A stretch of 51,234 nt of DNA from Saccoglossus kowalevskii. Taxonomy: Eukaryota; Hemichordata; Enteropneusta; Harrimaniidae. The notes beneath the pieces were generated by a model. It did no database searches and was not told the DNA's origin. It worked only from the letters and a program-made list of their open reading frames with translations. Both the position numbers and the translations under genes were made by a program. Where the stretch lies: positions 328,618 to 379,851 of the forward strand of contig NW_003111971.1 of NCBI RefSeq assembly GCF_000003605.2, in the 5' to 3' direction. Every line of letters starts with the position of its first letter. Position 1 is the stretch's first letter. Shown here piece by piece: positions 38,601 through 48,346 of this stretch.

Positions 38601-40834
38601 ATGTTCGCTCTCCAGAACGGTGGTTGGTGTGCAGGAAGTAGTACTGCGACTTCTACTTTTGGTACATATGGGGATTCTTTAGATTGCAAAAGTGATGGCG
38701 AAGGTGGACCTTGGGCAAATGAGGTATATGTGTTCACCTATAACAGTGGTAGGTATAAGAAAAATCAATTGTATGTGTTGATATTACATATAAATACGAA
38801 ACAAATATATATCTGAAAGCCTAAAATCACGAATGTGTTTCAGAAGTTGGAAAGATGTCATTGTCATAAAACTGATCGTTACATTTACCAAACATCAACA
38901 CTGTGCTACGTACTGTTTCCAATTTAAAATTGAAGACTTAAAATGCTTATCTAAACTAATATATCTATTAATTTAATTTCTCTAATGGCGAAAGTGTGAT
39001 AGATTTCTGTTAATATTTGTATGCATGTGCACTGTATGATTAGACTAGGGCAATCGTTTTGTTTGACATTTCTTCTTCGTATGTTTTCCCCAGAATACTC
39101 TAGGATTGGTTGTTTTGGCGACACATCTGATAGAGCTATACCAACGCTGGAAGGAACTGATGACCGTTTGGATGGTTCCTACCAGAATCGAGCAGATGCT
39201 ATTGGAAAGTGTGCAGCGGTATCTGGTGATCATGGTTATTCGATATTTGGTGTGCAGAACGGCGGTTGGTGTGCATCCGGTGCATCTGCCGTAGAAACCT
39301 TCAGTAAATATGATGTTTCAACAGCTTGCAAAACTGATAGAGAAGGCGGTCCATGGGCAAATGATGTCTTCATTTTTACAAACACCCCAGGTATGCAGAA
39401 TTGCATTAGTTCCATTTTGGATTCGGATACATGTACGCATACATGTGTGGTCCCGTCTTTGAATACATCAGCAGCTTTGTGTCTCCCGACCTTTTACAAA
39501 GTAGAGTACAGAACTAAAAGATAAATAATAATATTGCAAACATTGAATTAGGCTACACATATATGTAATTTTAATAATTTACAACTCAGTTATAAAGGTT
39601 GACCTGCTGAACAGAAAAGAATAAATTTGCTGAACAGAAAAGAATATTTTTTTAAACTTCGTATAATTGGTTAATTTTGTCTGATCAAATCACTTACAAA
39701 CATCGTACATTCACAATGGCGGTAATTTTATAGTAATTTTATATTTACAAATGCGTCAAACTGAAAATCACATTGCTATTCCGGAAGCACCTATTGTTGA
39801 AATGCAGTTCACCCTTTGCTCATACGGGATTTACATTGCCAAATACCGGCCAATGTGTTAAATAATGGCGTTCGCGATGACATAACCCAACTGATTGAAA
39901 ACAAACTTTACACTGGCATGGCAGTCTCATGCGTCTCAGGTTTTGATTCAAAATGACCCAATGGTCATGTATGATTTACCATACTCCACAATAGTCAGTC
40001 TGTTGGTTATGTATACGTACATACTTGTCAGTAGAGCTACTGCACCTATATACTCAGACTTTTCCTGTAAACGTTTATAATGTGTAATTGCAATGTGTTT
40101 GCAGGTTACGTACGAGTTGGCTGTTATAAAGACACTAGTGACAGGGCTATTGCCACACTTGAGGGCACAGACTCACGTTTAGATGGGGCATACACTGCCA
40201 GGACAAATGCAATACAAAAATGTGCCGATGTTGTGGTAGACCGAGGTTTTCAGATGTTCGCTCTGCAAAATGGGGGCTGGTGTGCATCAAGTAGCGATGC
40301 AGTTGAGACATTTGGTAAATATGGCGCATCCACAGCTTGTGCCGACGATGGAGAAGGTGGACCATGGGCAAACGAAGTTTATATATACACAACCGACAAA
40401 GGTATATCAAAATATAAACGTTGTATATAAATTGAATAACTTCACGGAGAGAACAGAATAACTATATTACATGTGTTCTTCTGTGATAGCAGTGAAAATA
40501 GTATAATTGACATTCTTTGACTTGTTATATTTTTCCAGAATACACTAGACTTGGTTGTTTCGGAGACACATCTGATAGAGCCATACCAACCCTTGAAGGT
40601 ACTGATGACCGCCTTGATGGTTCTTATGGGTCACGCGCATACCCCATCGAAAAATGTGCTCAAGCAGCTCGTGCTCGTGGTTTTAAGATGTTTGGTGTGC
40701 AGAATGGTGGTTGGTGTGCGTCTAGCGAGAATGCAGAAGAGACGTATACTAAATATGGAACATCTACAGCCTGTAAATCTGATGGAGAAGGTGGACCATG
40801 GGCAAATGATGTGTACATTCTTCTTGACAACTAA
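32626..40834 (+). CDS. Secreted protein with eight tandem four-cysteine modules (ten exons, 871 aa)
   Basis: Exons 32626-32679, 33686-33857, 34348-34644, 35504-35797, 36857-37174, 37539-37832, 38452-38748, 39094-39390, 40105-40401 and 40539-40834 join in frame to 2616 nt (871 aa and stop). Residues 1-18 are a signal peptide. A short propeptide ends in RHKR, a furin-type site. A Gly/Ser-rich linker follows, then eight modules of 97-106 residues. Each module has four cysteines, in GC[FY], KCA, GGWC and the C before xxDGEGGPWAN, which would form two disulfides. The opening GCYxDxxxRA resembles WSC/PAN-type extracellular domains, but the rest does not fit them, and I know no established name for the module. 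Export and an adhesive, lectin-like or matrix role are inferences. All module exons are symmetric phase 1-1. Copy A is a shortened paralogue. Confidence 0.85.
33686..33857 (+). CDS. Module gene exon 2: furin-type site and Gly/Ser-rich linker
   Basis: The exon has 57 codons plus one base, between TTTCAG and GTAAGT. It reads SSGATIMKGRHKRSCGGGGG, then two near-identical peptides, GGSSGTVVIGGGSDG and GGSSGTVVIDGGSDG, then GTTAPM. RHKR before Ser fits a furin-type cleavage site, so the mature protein would start with a flexible linker. One unpaired Cys follows the site. Copy A has the same exon without the Gly-rich part. Confidence 0.75.
34348..34644 (+). CDS. Module gene exon 3: module 1
   Basis: The 297-nt exon is phase 1-1, after TCTACAG and before GTATTC. 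It encodes IGCFGDTSDRAIETLEG through MFAVQNGGWCASS and DGEGGPWANDVY. It differs from the others by Glu in place of Pro/Ala in RAIETLEG. All four cysteines are present. Confidence 0.85.
35504..35797 (+). CDS. Module gene exon 4: module 2
   Basis: The 294-nt exon is phase 1-1, between GATGCAG and GTAAGC. It has the VGCFGDTSNRAIPTLEG opening, MFGVQNGGWCASS and DGEGGPWANEVY, with all four cysteines conserved. Confidence 0.85.
36857..37174 (+). CDS. Module gene exon 5: module 3 with an N-terminal extension
   Basis: At 318 nt this is the longest module exon. It starts with an extra TSYPVPAE linker before YVHVGCYKDTSDRAIPT, then MFAVQNGGWCASG and DGEGGPWANDVY. The phase 1-1 borders are kept. Two consecutive Gly (SGGSA) replace the usual SSxxA. 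Confidence 0.85.
37539..37832 (+). CDS. Module gene exon 6: module 4
   Basis: The 294-nt exon is phase 1-1, after TTTTCAG and before GTATGG. It opens LGCFGDTSDRAIPTLEN, with Asn replacing the otherwise invariant Gly of LEG, and carries IFGVQNGGWCASS and DGEGGPWANDVY. It belongs to the GD/FGVQ module type. Confidence 0.85.
38452..38748 (+). CDS. Module gene exon 7: module 5
   Basis: The 297-nt exon starts after CTCTAG. The donor GTAGGT at 38749 keeps the phase 1-1 rule; a second possible donor four bases later (GTATAA) would break the phase. It encodes VGCFKDTSTRAIATLEG, MFALQNGGWCAGS and DGEGGPWANEVY, the KD/ALQ module type. FGTYGDS replaces the usual KYG. Confidence 0.8.
39094..39390 (+). 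CDS. Module gene exon 8: module 6, divergent core
   Basis: The 297-nt exon is phase 1-1, after CCCCAG and before GTATGC. It encodes IGCFGDTSDRAIPTLEG and IFGVQNGGWCASG. Two core positions differ: Asp for Gly in KYDVS (normally KYGxS) and Arg for Gly in DREGGPWAN (normally DGEGG). All four cysteines remain. Confidence 0.85.
40105..40401 (+). CDS. Module gene exon 9: module 7
   Basis: The 297-nt exon is phase 1-1, after TTTGCAG and before GTATAT. It encodes VGCYKDTSDRAIATLEG, MFALQNGGWCASS and DGEGGPWANEVY. It is about 97 percent identical at DNA level to 20615-20911 of copy A, as are the introns on both sides. Confidence 0.85.
40539..40834 (+). CDS. Module gene exon 10: module 8 and stop
   Basis: The exon starts after TTTCCAG in phase 1 and ends with TAA at 40832-40834. 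It encodes LGCFGDTSDRAIPTLEG, MFGVQNGGWCASS and DGEGGPWANDVYILLDN. Only three residues follow the module, so no membrane anchor or GPI signal is present and the product should be released. Confidence 0.85.
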
Positions 40835-41166
40835 TGTGCGTGGATCGTACTACTTCGTTTTATTCTGCTTTCAATATACATTCTTATTTGCCTTTGTGTC
40901 TTTCACTTTAACGCCATGTAACGTATGATGGTAATTCATTCCAACCATTTTTCTTATAGAAACCGGTACCACGACACTTATCATACGTCCCAACATCACT
41001 CTATTGCCGATCACAACCAAACGTATTATTTAATAGAATATAGCTTAGATGCTTAGAGGTTTCGTATGCGATATATAACTGTAATTTCGAATTCTAGCTG
41101 GTCGATCTATAGATTTGTTCTATGAACTAGATTTGATATCTATCTGTGAACCTAACGCATAACTCT

Positions 41167-41172
41167 AATAAA
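41167..41172 (+). terminator. Candidate polyadenylation signal, copy B
   Basis: AATAAA lies about 330 bases after the module gene stop and is conserved at the matching place in copy A (22032). It is upstream of the GTTT microsatellite and the DIRS-like insertion. Confidence 0.35.
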
Positions 41173-41210
41173 ATATTATATATATCATAAATTATACCAC
41201 GTATTTTGCT

Positions 41211-41252
41211 GTTTGTTTGTTTGTTTGTTTGTTTGTTTGTTTGTTTGTTTGT
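41211..41252. repeat. (GTTT)n microsatellite
   Basis: About ten GTTT repeats lie exactly at the boundary between the duplicated sequence and the DIRS-like element. Copy A has no such run at the matching place. Confidence 0.95.
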
Positions 41253-41260
41253 TGTACAAT

Positions 41261-41311
41261 GACATTGCTAACATTCCCTCTTGCATAACCCGAAACTCGC
41301 ATACACAAGTA
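41261..41311 (-). repeat. Split direct repeat B2
   Basis: It shares GCATAACCCGAAACTC and CATACACAA with 41621-41670 in the same orientation, and starts with the same GACATT. It forms the outer, 3' (minus-strand) end of the element. Confidence 0.75.
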
Positions 41312-41447
41312 TATAATATGGAAAGGCGCGTCCAGCCAGCAGCCCCCTCCCCCAGCAGCCCGTAGTTGCGTCAAAGTACGGCAACTACATTCGTGATGCG
41401 ATAAAAAAATTGTTCAAAAAACATGCAGTAGCATTTTAGGAAAAATT

Positions 41448-41626
41448 AGTTTAAAAATACTGCTGTGCTGTCTGACGCCCGAGTATGAACATCACCATTC
41501 GTTAACTGTATTTATAGAGCAGTACCTCATCTGCATATACAACATGCCAGATGTAGGACAGACTCTGACGATAAGATAACATTTCCATTCTAATTCGCTT
41601 CGCTAAAACGAACTGAAATTGACATT
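41448..41626 (-). repeat. Split direct repeat A2
   Basis: It matches 44495-44650 in direct orientation: AGTTTAAAAATA, TGCTGTGCTGTCTGACG, CTACCTCATCTG, ATACAACATGCCA and AACTGAAATTGACATTC are shared. A2 is about 20 bases longer than A1 through small indels. Confidence 0.8.
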
Positions 41627-41670
41627 CTCCTCTAATTCTCTCTCGCATAACCCGAAACTCTCATACACAA
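41621..41670 (-). repeat. Split direct repeat B1
   Basis: This copy of B2 abuts and slightly overlaps A2 at the shared GACATT. The contiguous B1-A2 arrangement is what distinguishes split direct repeats from ordinary LTRs. Confidence 0.75.
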
Positions 41671-41730
41671 CACTGCCTGTCTTGGATAGATACATATTTC
41701 TAAGCTTGTTAAAATGATCCCTTTGGGAAA

Positions 41731-41976
41731 TTACAAACTCAAGTCACGGGAGACATTGAGGCGTTCATCCAAAGTGTCACTGACATGTCACGCCTTGTCA
41801 CTCCACCACCTGCTACGACGCTTGAGCATTCTGTCCCCAACACCAGACTGAGTTGCTACAGACGCACCTCCTGAGCGAAACTGTCTGGGTCGTTTGCGAG
41901 CTGAAAATAAGGAGATAACACACCCACTGGACATGTGGCATTGCCACTGGACATGTGGTATTGCTAGTCTTTGCAA
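41731..41976 (-). pseudogene. DIRS-type tyrosine recombinase C-terminus, inactivated
   Basis: The minus strand reads FRSGGASVATQSGVGDRMLK, RRSRWWSDKA, a stop, then HVSDTLDERLNVSRDLSL and a final stop at 41731. In DIRS recombinases the equivalent block has HSLRAGG, KRHGRW and DGYVKDSL. Measured against that pattern, the HxxR His is Arg, the later His is Arg, and the nucleophilic Tyr is His (CAT) right after an in-frame stop. The catalytic Arg of the HxxR box is still present. The N-terminal part of the recombinase was not recognised. Confidence 0.7.
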
Positions 41977-42782
41977 TCACGACTTATTTACCTTCTCTGT
42001 AAATGTCTGTTTTTGACTGCCTAATAGCAATAGAAATATATGAATCATAAAATTTAACATCTGGACGTCGAATGTTGCTCTTCAAATCTGAAAATAAAAT
42101 GCAATGAAACGAATGTCTGATAAGCTGGCTTCAATGCCAGTATAACTATTAGCTAATAACGCATTTCAAGTGTAATTGGTTCTTTCTTGATAACTGGTTT
42201 AGATTCCCCCCTCTTTGCCGCTCCAAAAATCAATTTAACCACTGGATTGTCAGTAGGGCTTGGTAACCCCGCCGTGTTGTGAGACCATTTGATAGCGTAG
42301 AATACAGATGTTACCTTGTGTGTAGAATCTATGTAGTAGAAAAAACAACGTCGTCACAACACTAAGTGAAGTTAAGCCTAATACTATAAAACTGGTTTCT
42401 GCAGGTACTTGTAATGATCTACATCTGCCCGCTTCTGCCAGGCAAAATACGAAAATGTTTAACTGAATTAATAAAGCCAGTATATAATGAAAGATCGCCT
42501 AACCAGAATTCTAATTCTTCGCGTGCTTCATTGCTTTATTGTTCCAAGTAGACTTTCCGCAATAACATCAAACACATTTCTTGTTTTAACGCGAGTGATC
42601 GTACTAAATGCAGGTGGAAGTGCTATGACCAGCCCCTGCTGCCAACTGTCTGGCGGAAACATTGGTACTAACTATGCAATAGATCTAAAATGTTAGTCTT
42701 GACTTTTGTAACCTTCTCAGGAGGCGCCATAGTTCGGCCACAATCTAAATCTATAATTTTTTTTACATGGCGACAAATGGCT

Positions 42783-43134
42783 CTAAGCCTCATTTGGAAC
42801 AAAACCTGCTGCTAATATACCGTTCCTCACGCGCTTACTGACATGCTCACACGAGTTGTAAGAGTTATCACTACCGGGCCCATCGTCTATGTAGACTACT
42901 ATAGATATACCTTGCGCCCTTCTAACTTTACCAGAGGACGTACAACTTTGGTAAAAATGCAAGAAGCAGAGCAGAGACCAAATTCCAGAAATAGTGGTTC
43001 GAACTGCCATATGGCCAGGCGAATGCCAAGTAGGGACGATGTTCAGAGAATATGTCAATGTGGTGATAACCAGACTTTATATTAAATGAAAACATGCAAA
43101 TACTATGTTGTAAGAAATTCAGGGCAGTAGCCAA
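42783..43134 (-). pseudogene. DIRS-type reverse transcriptase remnant
   Basis: Two overlapping frames together carry the RT core. MFSFNIKSGYHHIDIF is motif A, where the expected catalytic Asp (FDLKSGYHH) is Asn. A frameshift follows. Then ISIVVYIDDG holds the intact YxDD box, and VSKRVRNGILAAGFVPNE follows. The GYHHIDI and AGFVPN motifs are typical of DIRS/Ngaro rather than Gypsy RTs. Confidence 0.8.
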
Positions 43135-43699
43135 ATCTTGATTTTTAATGTTTGTTTTCGTGCATGTTCACATAACGTAAATAAAGTATGAGTTTTTATC
43201 AGTGGACTATATCGCTACACTAAGAGGACTGACAACCATTCGGTTGGCAATACAAGAAATGCATCCGTTCTTAAGCAAAGTATTGATTTCATTAGTAACA
43301 AATTCGTGATTTTTGCAAGCCGGCGAGTTATTCTGAAAGTGTTTTTCCTTTGGGGTAGAAATAAAAAGGTATTGTATAGCCAAAACTAATAACGTATAAC
43401 ACTACACACGGCGCTCTAATTTTTCAAGTCTGCCTCAAACAGAATTTTACTGAACCTGACAAGGCGACATACCTTAAGTGTTGTCTAAATACTTGTCACG
43501 TGACAGCGACTTTGTAAACTGAGCAACTGCTATAGAATTTGTCAATTTACTCAGATATGTAAAAAAACTTAAAACGAGAAAATACTTACATGGTGGTGTA
43601 CTTTTGCACCCACATTTCTTATCTTGTCAAATGACGAAATACAAGAGGACATATTCTCGTACTTGCATAACAGGTTGCAACTATTTGCGGCATTCGCAT

Positions 43700-44491
43700 T
43701 TATATTACAAGCAGATATGTAAATGACGGAAAACTATCAACATACTTATCTTTTTCACTTTGTGAGGACGCTCTTTCAGTCCTGTCTCCAATGCTCAGTT
43801 TTGAGTTTGACCGAGCTGTGCGATACTTAGCATAGGAATGGCTGTCGGGAGTAAAGCTCTTTGCTCTCTGTTTGGAATCATCATTTCTGTAACGGTCAAG
43901 TTGGCTATTCCAAACACGCTGATTATTTAAGCGCTTCCTCATAGCTCTATATCTTCACTGTCAACTGCCAACTCATCCGCTTCATATTCTTGGACAATAC
44001 TCCAACCAAATTCTGAGCGATCGACCATCTTTATAAACCTTTGTCGGTGCTTCAGCGTTTCCATACCTTCTTTTAACTCGTTTGCCACCTGCTGTATCTG
44101 ATTCTGTCTCAGGTTCGTCTGGGCGCTGTGGAGTTTAAGAGCCAGTCTCTTATTATACTTCGACTGTTCCTTTCTTTTTAAATGTGAAGGAGTCGGTAGC
44201 CTTGATGTGCTCAACCATTCGTTCTTGAGCCATTTCTTGCTGCTCGCCAATCTCACGCTTTAGTGTTGCAATGTCGTGGTGCACCTTGAACCTCAGTTGA
44301 TCGCAAAAAAAAGCCATCTGTTTTGCACAACCCGGACAAATGACTGCTGTAGGTCTGCGTGATATTTTTCGAGGATGGAATAGGTCGTGAGTTCTATGAT
44401 AAAGCAGATCGAGGTGTCTCTGTGGACAAGCTCTGAAACTGGCTTTCAAAGTTGTTCTGCATATTATTAGACTGGCTGCTAGGGGGAGCAA
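43700..44491 (-). pseudogene. DIRS-type gag-like ORF, frameshifted
   Basis: Open stretches 44153-44491, 43939-44256 and 43700-43942 overlap in different frames. The first has CPGCAKQMAFFC and a Glu-rich coiled stretch (EQQEMAQERMVEHI). The second has LKHRQRFIKMVDRSEFGWSI and QEYEADELAVDSED. This last block is familiar to me from gag-like ORFs of tyrosine-recombinase retroelements in invertebrates. It lies directly downstream of repeat A1, where ORF1 is expected. Confidence 0.6.
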
Positions 44492-44494
44492 ATA

Positions 44495-44650
44495 AGTTTA
44501 AAAATATTGCTGTGCTGTCTGACGACCTAGTATGAGCATCATCACTCGCTCAATGTATTTATGAAGCACTACCTCATCTGGATATACAACATGCCAAATT
44601 GAGGGCAAGAAACCATTTTCGCTTCACTCAAACAAACTGAAATTGACATT
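44495..44650 (-). repeat. Split direct repeat A1
   Basis: It forms the 5' (minus-strand) end of the element, matching A2. Duplicated host sequence resumes about 60 bases further out, at 44714. Confidence 0.8.
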
Positions 44651-44713
44651 CATTAGATGTTGAATTATAGATACAGGGCATTCTAAAAGGATTCCGATAG
44701 GATAATCCGACAG

Positions 44714-47445
44714 AATTGCTAAAATAGGAACTAGGAATCTTACAAGAGATTGTATATCAATATTGTTTTATAGAAATCTTATAGGAGGTTGTGCCAAAAC
44801 ATGACAAGGTTTTTTACCTTTAAGATTTCTATAATAGAGATATTTTTTGGTGAAAGAGTCTACTAATCATTTACATAACATTTGCATAAGCACTTTATTC
44901 CTATTTGTAAAGCCAGACATAATTGAAGTGCAACTAAAGGATAAATATAAAAAAAAACCATAAATTATCACCATAATTATATATTGCACAACATTACTTG
45001 AAATAGTATGAAAATATTAAGTTGTTGACAACTTGGAGAAAAAGTAATTCCTCCCACTCTGAAATTGTTTCTATAAATTTTAAAAGACTTGATTTAAAAA
45101 AATGTATTAGTTCAAAAAACAAAACAAAAACTAACAAACAGTAAACCAAACACAAGATTTCCCAGAATATTTTAAAAAGCAGGTTTTCTTTTTAAAGTCA
45201 TCAATGGATATCTTTATTATTCAGTGGTAACACAGACATATAGTCTTTAAGGGTTCATATGAATAACTATGGGCAATTGACATGTGACAAACAGACAGCA
45301 AAACAAAGTAACACAGTTCTGGCGACAACATTAATGCATAAATTAAGTATGCATTCATATCAACGAATCCCCTACATGCATTACAACTAAATTGATCATT
45401 CTTGAATGAAATGTTATAAATGTTCAACTTCATGGTAATAAATAGATGAAGAGTATAACAATTATAAACAAATAATAATATGCATATTGTTTTTTTCCGA
45501 AGAACAAAGCACAGAACACTGAATTCGAATTCATTGGTCCTCAATATGAGAGAGAGTTTATTCTTGGGTCAGAAGGTTCATTTTGTACAAATACAAATTT
45601 AGGGATGAGTTATGAAAAATGTAGAAATAGTTACTGCATTTTTTAATTTGAAAATACAAATATGTTTTTACTTCTTATCTGTATGATAAAGTCGTTTGTA
45701 GGATTGAGGCACTAAACCTTTTATTACAATATTGTTTTCTTCAAATGATGTAATGTTTTAATTGTAATCCTCAAACTGAAATGATATACTATTGAACTCA
45801 ACAGTAAGCTATTTAGTTATTTCAGTTTTACTAATCTTTAAGTATACCTGCAGTCACAGTACCTCCGTCTTCACTTTTCTGCAGCTAAAACACATAAAAA
45901 CACCAAGATATACCATAATACTGTTACTAACAAGTTAACTACAGGTACACACCCGTTACAAACAATAGACGACCTTTAGTGACAGTCATAAAGAACGCAC
46001 ATTAATCTTGAATATGCAAAACTAAACTAAAAACTAAAACAATTGAAAAAAACTATTTGGCTAGGTGATTTGCTCAAATGGTATTCAAGCCAGTACTTGG
46101 TACGCCCAATAGAGATTAACATTTTATACTGGAACAGAAAAGACGACTCGTATCACAGTCTGATGATATATATAAGGCTTTTACTTGTCTTTTTTGTCAA
46201 TGTAACTATTAATAGTATGCTGCACTTTGGGGGTATTCGCGGAAATTATTCATTTTGAAATCTTAGATTTTTTATTTGGACATGGTTTTAATGGGGGAAA
46301 GGGGAAGAGGGTGATGCTGAAATAATATAGATTCTTATATAATAAACCACAATATATAAAGGGTTCATCCAGTAGCGTCACGGACCAGTATCTATACCAC
46401 ACACCCAAACAGAACAATAAAACAGAGATAGAGTCCAGATCCGGACCCATCTGTAAGTTATTCATCTTATACGTGTTCACGATTATTTAGAGCAAGGTAT
46501 TAGTTAAAGAGCTGATTTTTGTAAGTGGACTACAACATTAGTGTCGTTCAACATTACACCCCAGCTTAGACACCACAGACTGTTAGGGAGATTTATAAGA
46601 GATGTTTTTAGATACCTTGTACAGTTGTTTTGTTGTATTCACAACGAATCTGGTCATCTTTATGAATACTAATTTGAAATATAGGCTTTCTTGTTTCATT
46701 TGTACACATACAAATAACATCAAGTAGACATTAAACATTTAATTTGTATCCTGTTGGACGTTTTTGCCTTATTATTATGCACAAACCTAATATCAAGATA
46801 TATATGTTTGACTGACATAAAACAACTAATAAATGGATGTTTCGCTTTGTATGAAGGTATTTAAAAAAATATGTATTTTGAAAGTTTAGATTTACAATTC
46901 ACTAAATCTACAAAAATAAAACCTAGTTTGCCTAGGTGATTTGCTCAGATGGTCCCCCATTCAAGTATTTTCCACGCCTTTTGGATCTTGAACATTTCGC
47001 TATTGAAGTCTACTGATTTTGATTCTAATTGGCGGCCATTTGATGTTTGGAAATGTTTTAACATTACTATTGATTGTACTTTTATGTATTGGGAATGACT
47101 AATTATCTCTACAACTATTTGTTCTTTGTTTACAATTTTTTGATCGATTTTTCTAACTACCTACTACGAGTGTGAGACAACCACTAATGTAAAATCTACC
47201 AACTTTCCAATCAGTATCGAAAACTTTGTACGATATTTTCAACAGATTGGTTTCATCACTGCCGACGACAATCAACGACATTTTAATAAAATTAAGTTTA
47301 CCAATTTCTACGATTTTCTACAAAATGTTCGACATCATAATCACAAAGTACATACATTAAAAGGAAATGTGTACTTTTAACTTCTGTGATAAATTTAAAA
47401 ATAATAGGAAATTACTTGCTTCGCCAACTGAAGATCAACATTGCA
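44714..47445. repeat. Repeat-rich block, copy B partner of 22222-25295
   Basis: The block has the same order of motifs as in copy A. Internal units begin at 46064 and 46934, and a third partial unit runs from about 47420 to 47860, beyond the end of clear A/B homology. No gene is called here. Confidence 0.7.
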
Positions 47446-47986
47446 TACTGGTTGAAAACATGATCACTCTGGCTTGGAGATCTTCTCATTTTGATTCTAA
47501 TTTGGGGGCATTTAATGTTTGACCTATGACATTCACAATGCGTTTTCGAACATTCCATAAGGGATTCGAAAAGACGACCACTTTGGTGAAATTTTCTTAC
47601 AAATACAGCAGATTTGCAATAGCCTTGTACTTTGTACACTATTTTTTGACTCTATACGTTCAGCTGGTATGACAGTGTGGTGATATATATATAATGCTTT
47701 CGCTAGTCTTTTGATGTGTTTCATCCTGCCAACTAATAACAGGCTGTTACTCTTCGTTTGTAGGTATTACATGAAAAATGTTCATTTTGAATGTTTTATT
47801 TTTTAATTTGGGCTACGCTATTTGGACGATGACGCTGAAATTAATATGAATACATTTAGTGTGGATGATGTGGCGTGGTGACAATTTTATGATTGTTTTA
47901 TTTATGACATTATACTATATCTCGTGTATAATTTGAATATTTGCATATTGTCTTGATAACTTATAATAATATAACATTAAAACAAC
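47446..47986. other. Third internal repeat unit and upstream region of the PR-like gene
   Basis: The first 400 bases resemble 23690-24080 and so form another copy of the internal repeat. The rest is AT-rich and should hold the promoter of the gene that starts at 47987. Confidence 0.5.
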
Positions 47987-48084
47987 ATGGACCCTGATAC
48001 ACAGCCGAAGCGTTTGTATATGGATGATACAAATATTGTATGGCGAAATGGGAAACCTAATTACGCTATGATCGATGAAATAAG
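47987..48084 (+). CDS. Exon 1 of a pathogen-related (PR, NTF2-like) protein gene
   Basis: The ATG at 47987 opens 32 codons plus two bases, MDPDTQPKRLYMDDTNIVWR then NGKPNYAMIDEI, ending at a strong GTAAGT donor. The W-R-x-G-x-P-x-Y pattern near the N-terminus matches the start of the barley pathogen-related protein family, whose C-terminal part is an NTF2/SnoaL-like fold and which also occurs in animals and fungi. Its biochemical role is not established. Exon 2 strengthens the call. The remaining exons were not found before the Gypsy element at 49400. Confidence 0.6.
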
Positions 48085-48346
48085 GTAAGTTAAATCACAG
48101 ATTTTGTCTAAAACTGGTATCCAATACAAATCGTTAAGAATGTAATGTCATTTTACTGTACCTTGCTTCTCCATGATCTGTTTTCACGCCATGTTTTTTA
48201 TAGCATGGCACAGTCTGACCTATCCCCACCACTATCCTCTTTACACCTGTACCAGTCTCAAAGCAACAAGTATGGCACGATCAGCATTTGTTAAAACAGA
48301 GGCATTGGACGTGTGCATTGACAGCAGTGTCATCATTACCTTGAAG

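Larger units (their letters stand above)
41261..44650 (-). mobile_element. DIRS/Ngaro-like tyrosine-recombinase retrotransposon with split direct repeats
   Basis: On the minus strand the order is repeat A1 (44650-44495), gag-like frames, reverse transcriptase, tyrosine recombinase, repeat B1 (41670-41621), repeat A2 (41626-41448), repeat B2 (41311-41261). This A1-ORFs-B1-A2-B2 layout is the split-direct-repeat structure known from PAT and Ngaro members of the DIRS order. Coding parts are frameshifted and several catalytic residues are replaced, so the copy is dead. It lies between two duplicated blocks that are nearly adjacent in copy A, so it inserted in copy B after the duplication or was lost from A. 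Confidence 0.8.
32929..47445 (+). repeat. Segmental duplication, copy B
   Basis: This is the longer partner of 18903-25295, in direct orientation. The first block begins about 250 bases after the signal-peptide exon, inside intron 1, so that exon was not part of the duplication. B contains modules 1-6 (34245-39786) and a DIRS-like element (41261-44650), neither of which is in A. Confidence 0.85.
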
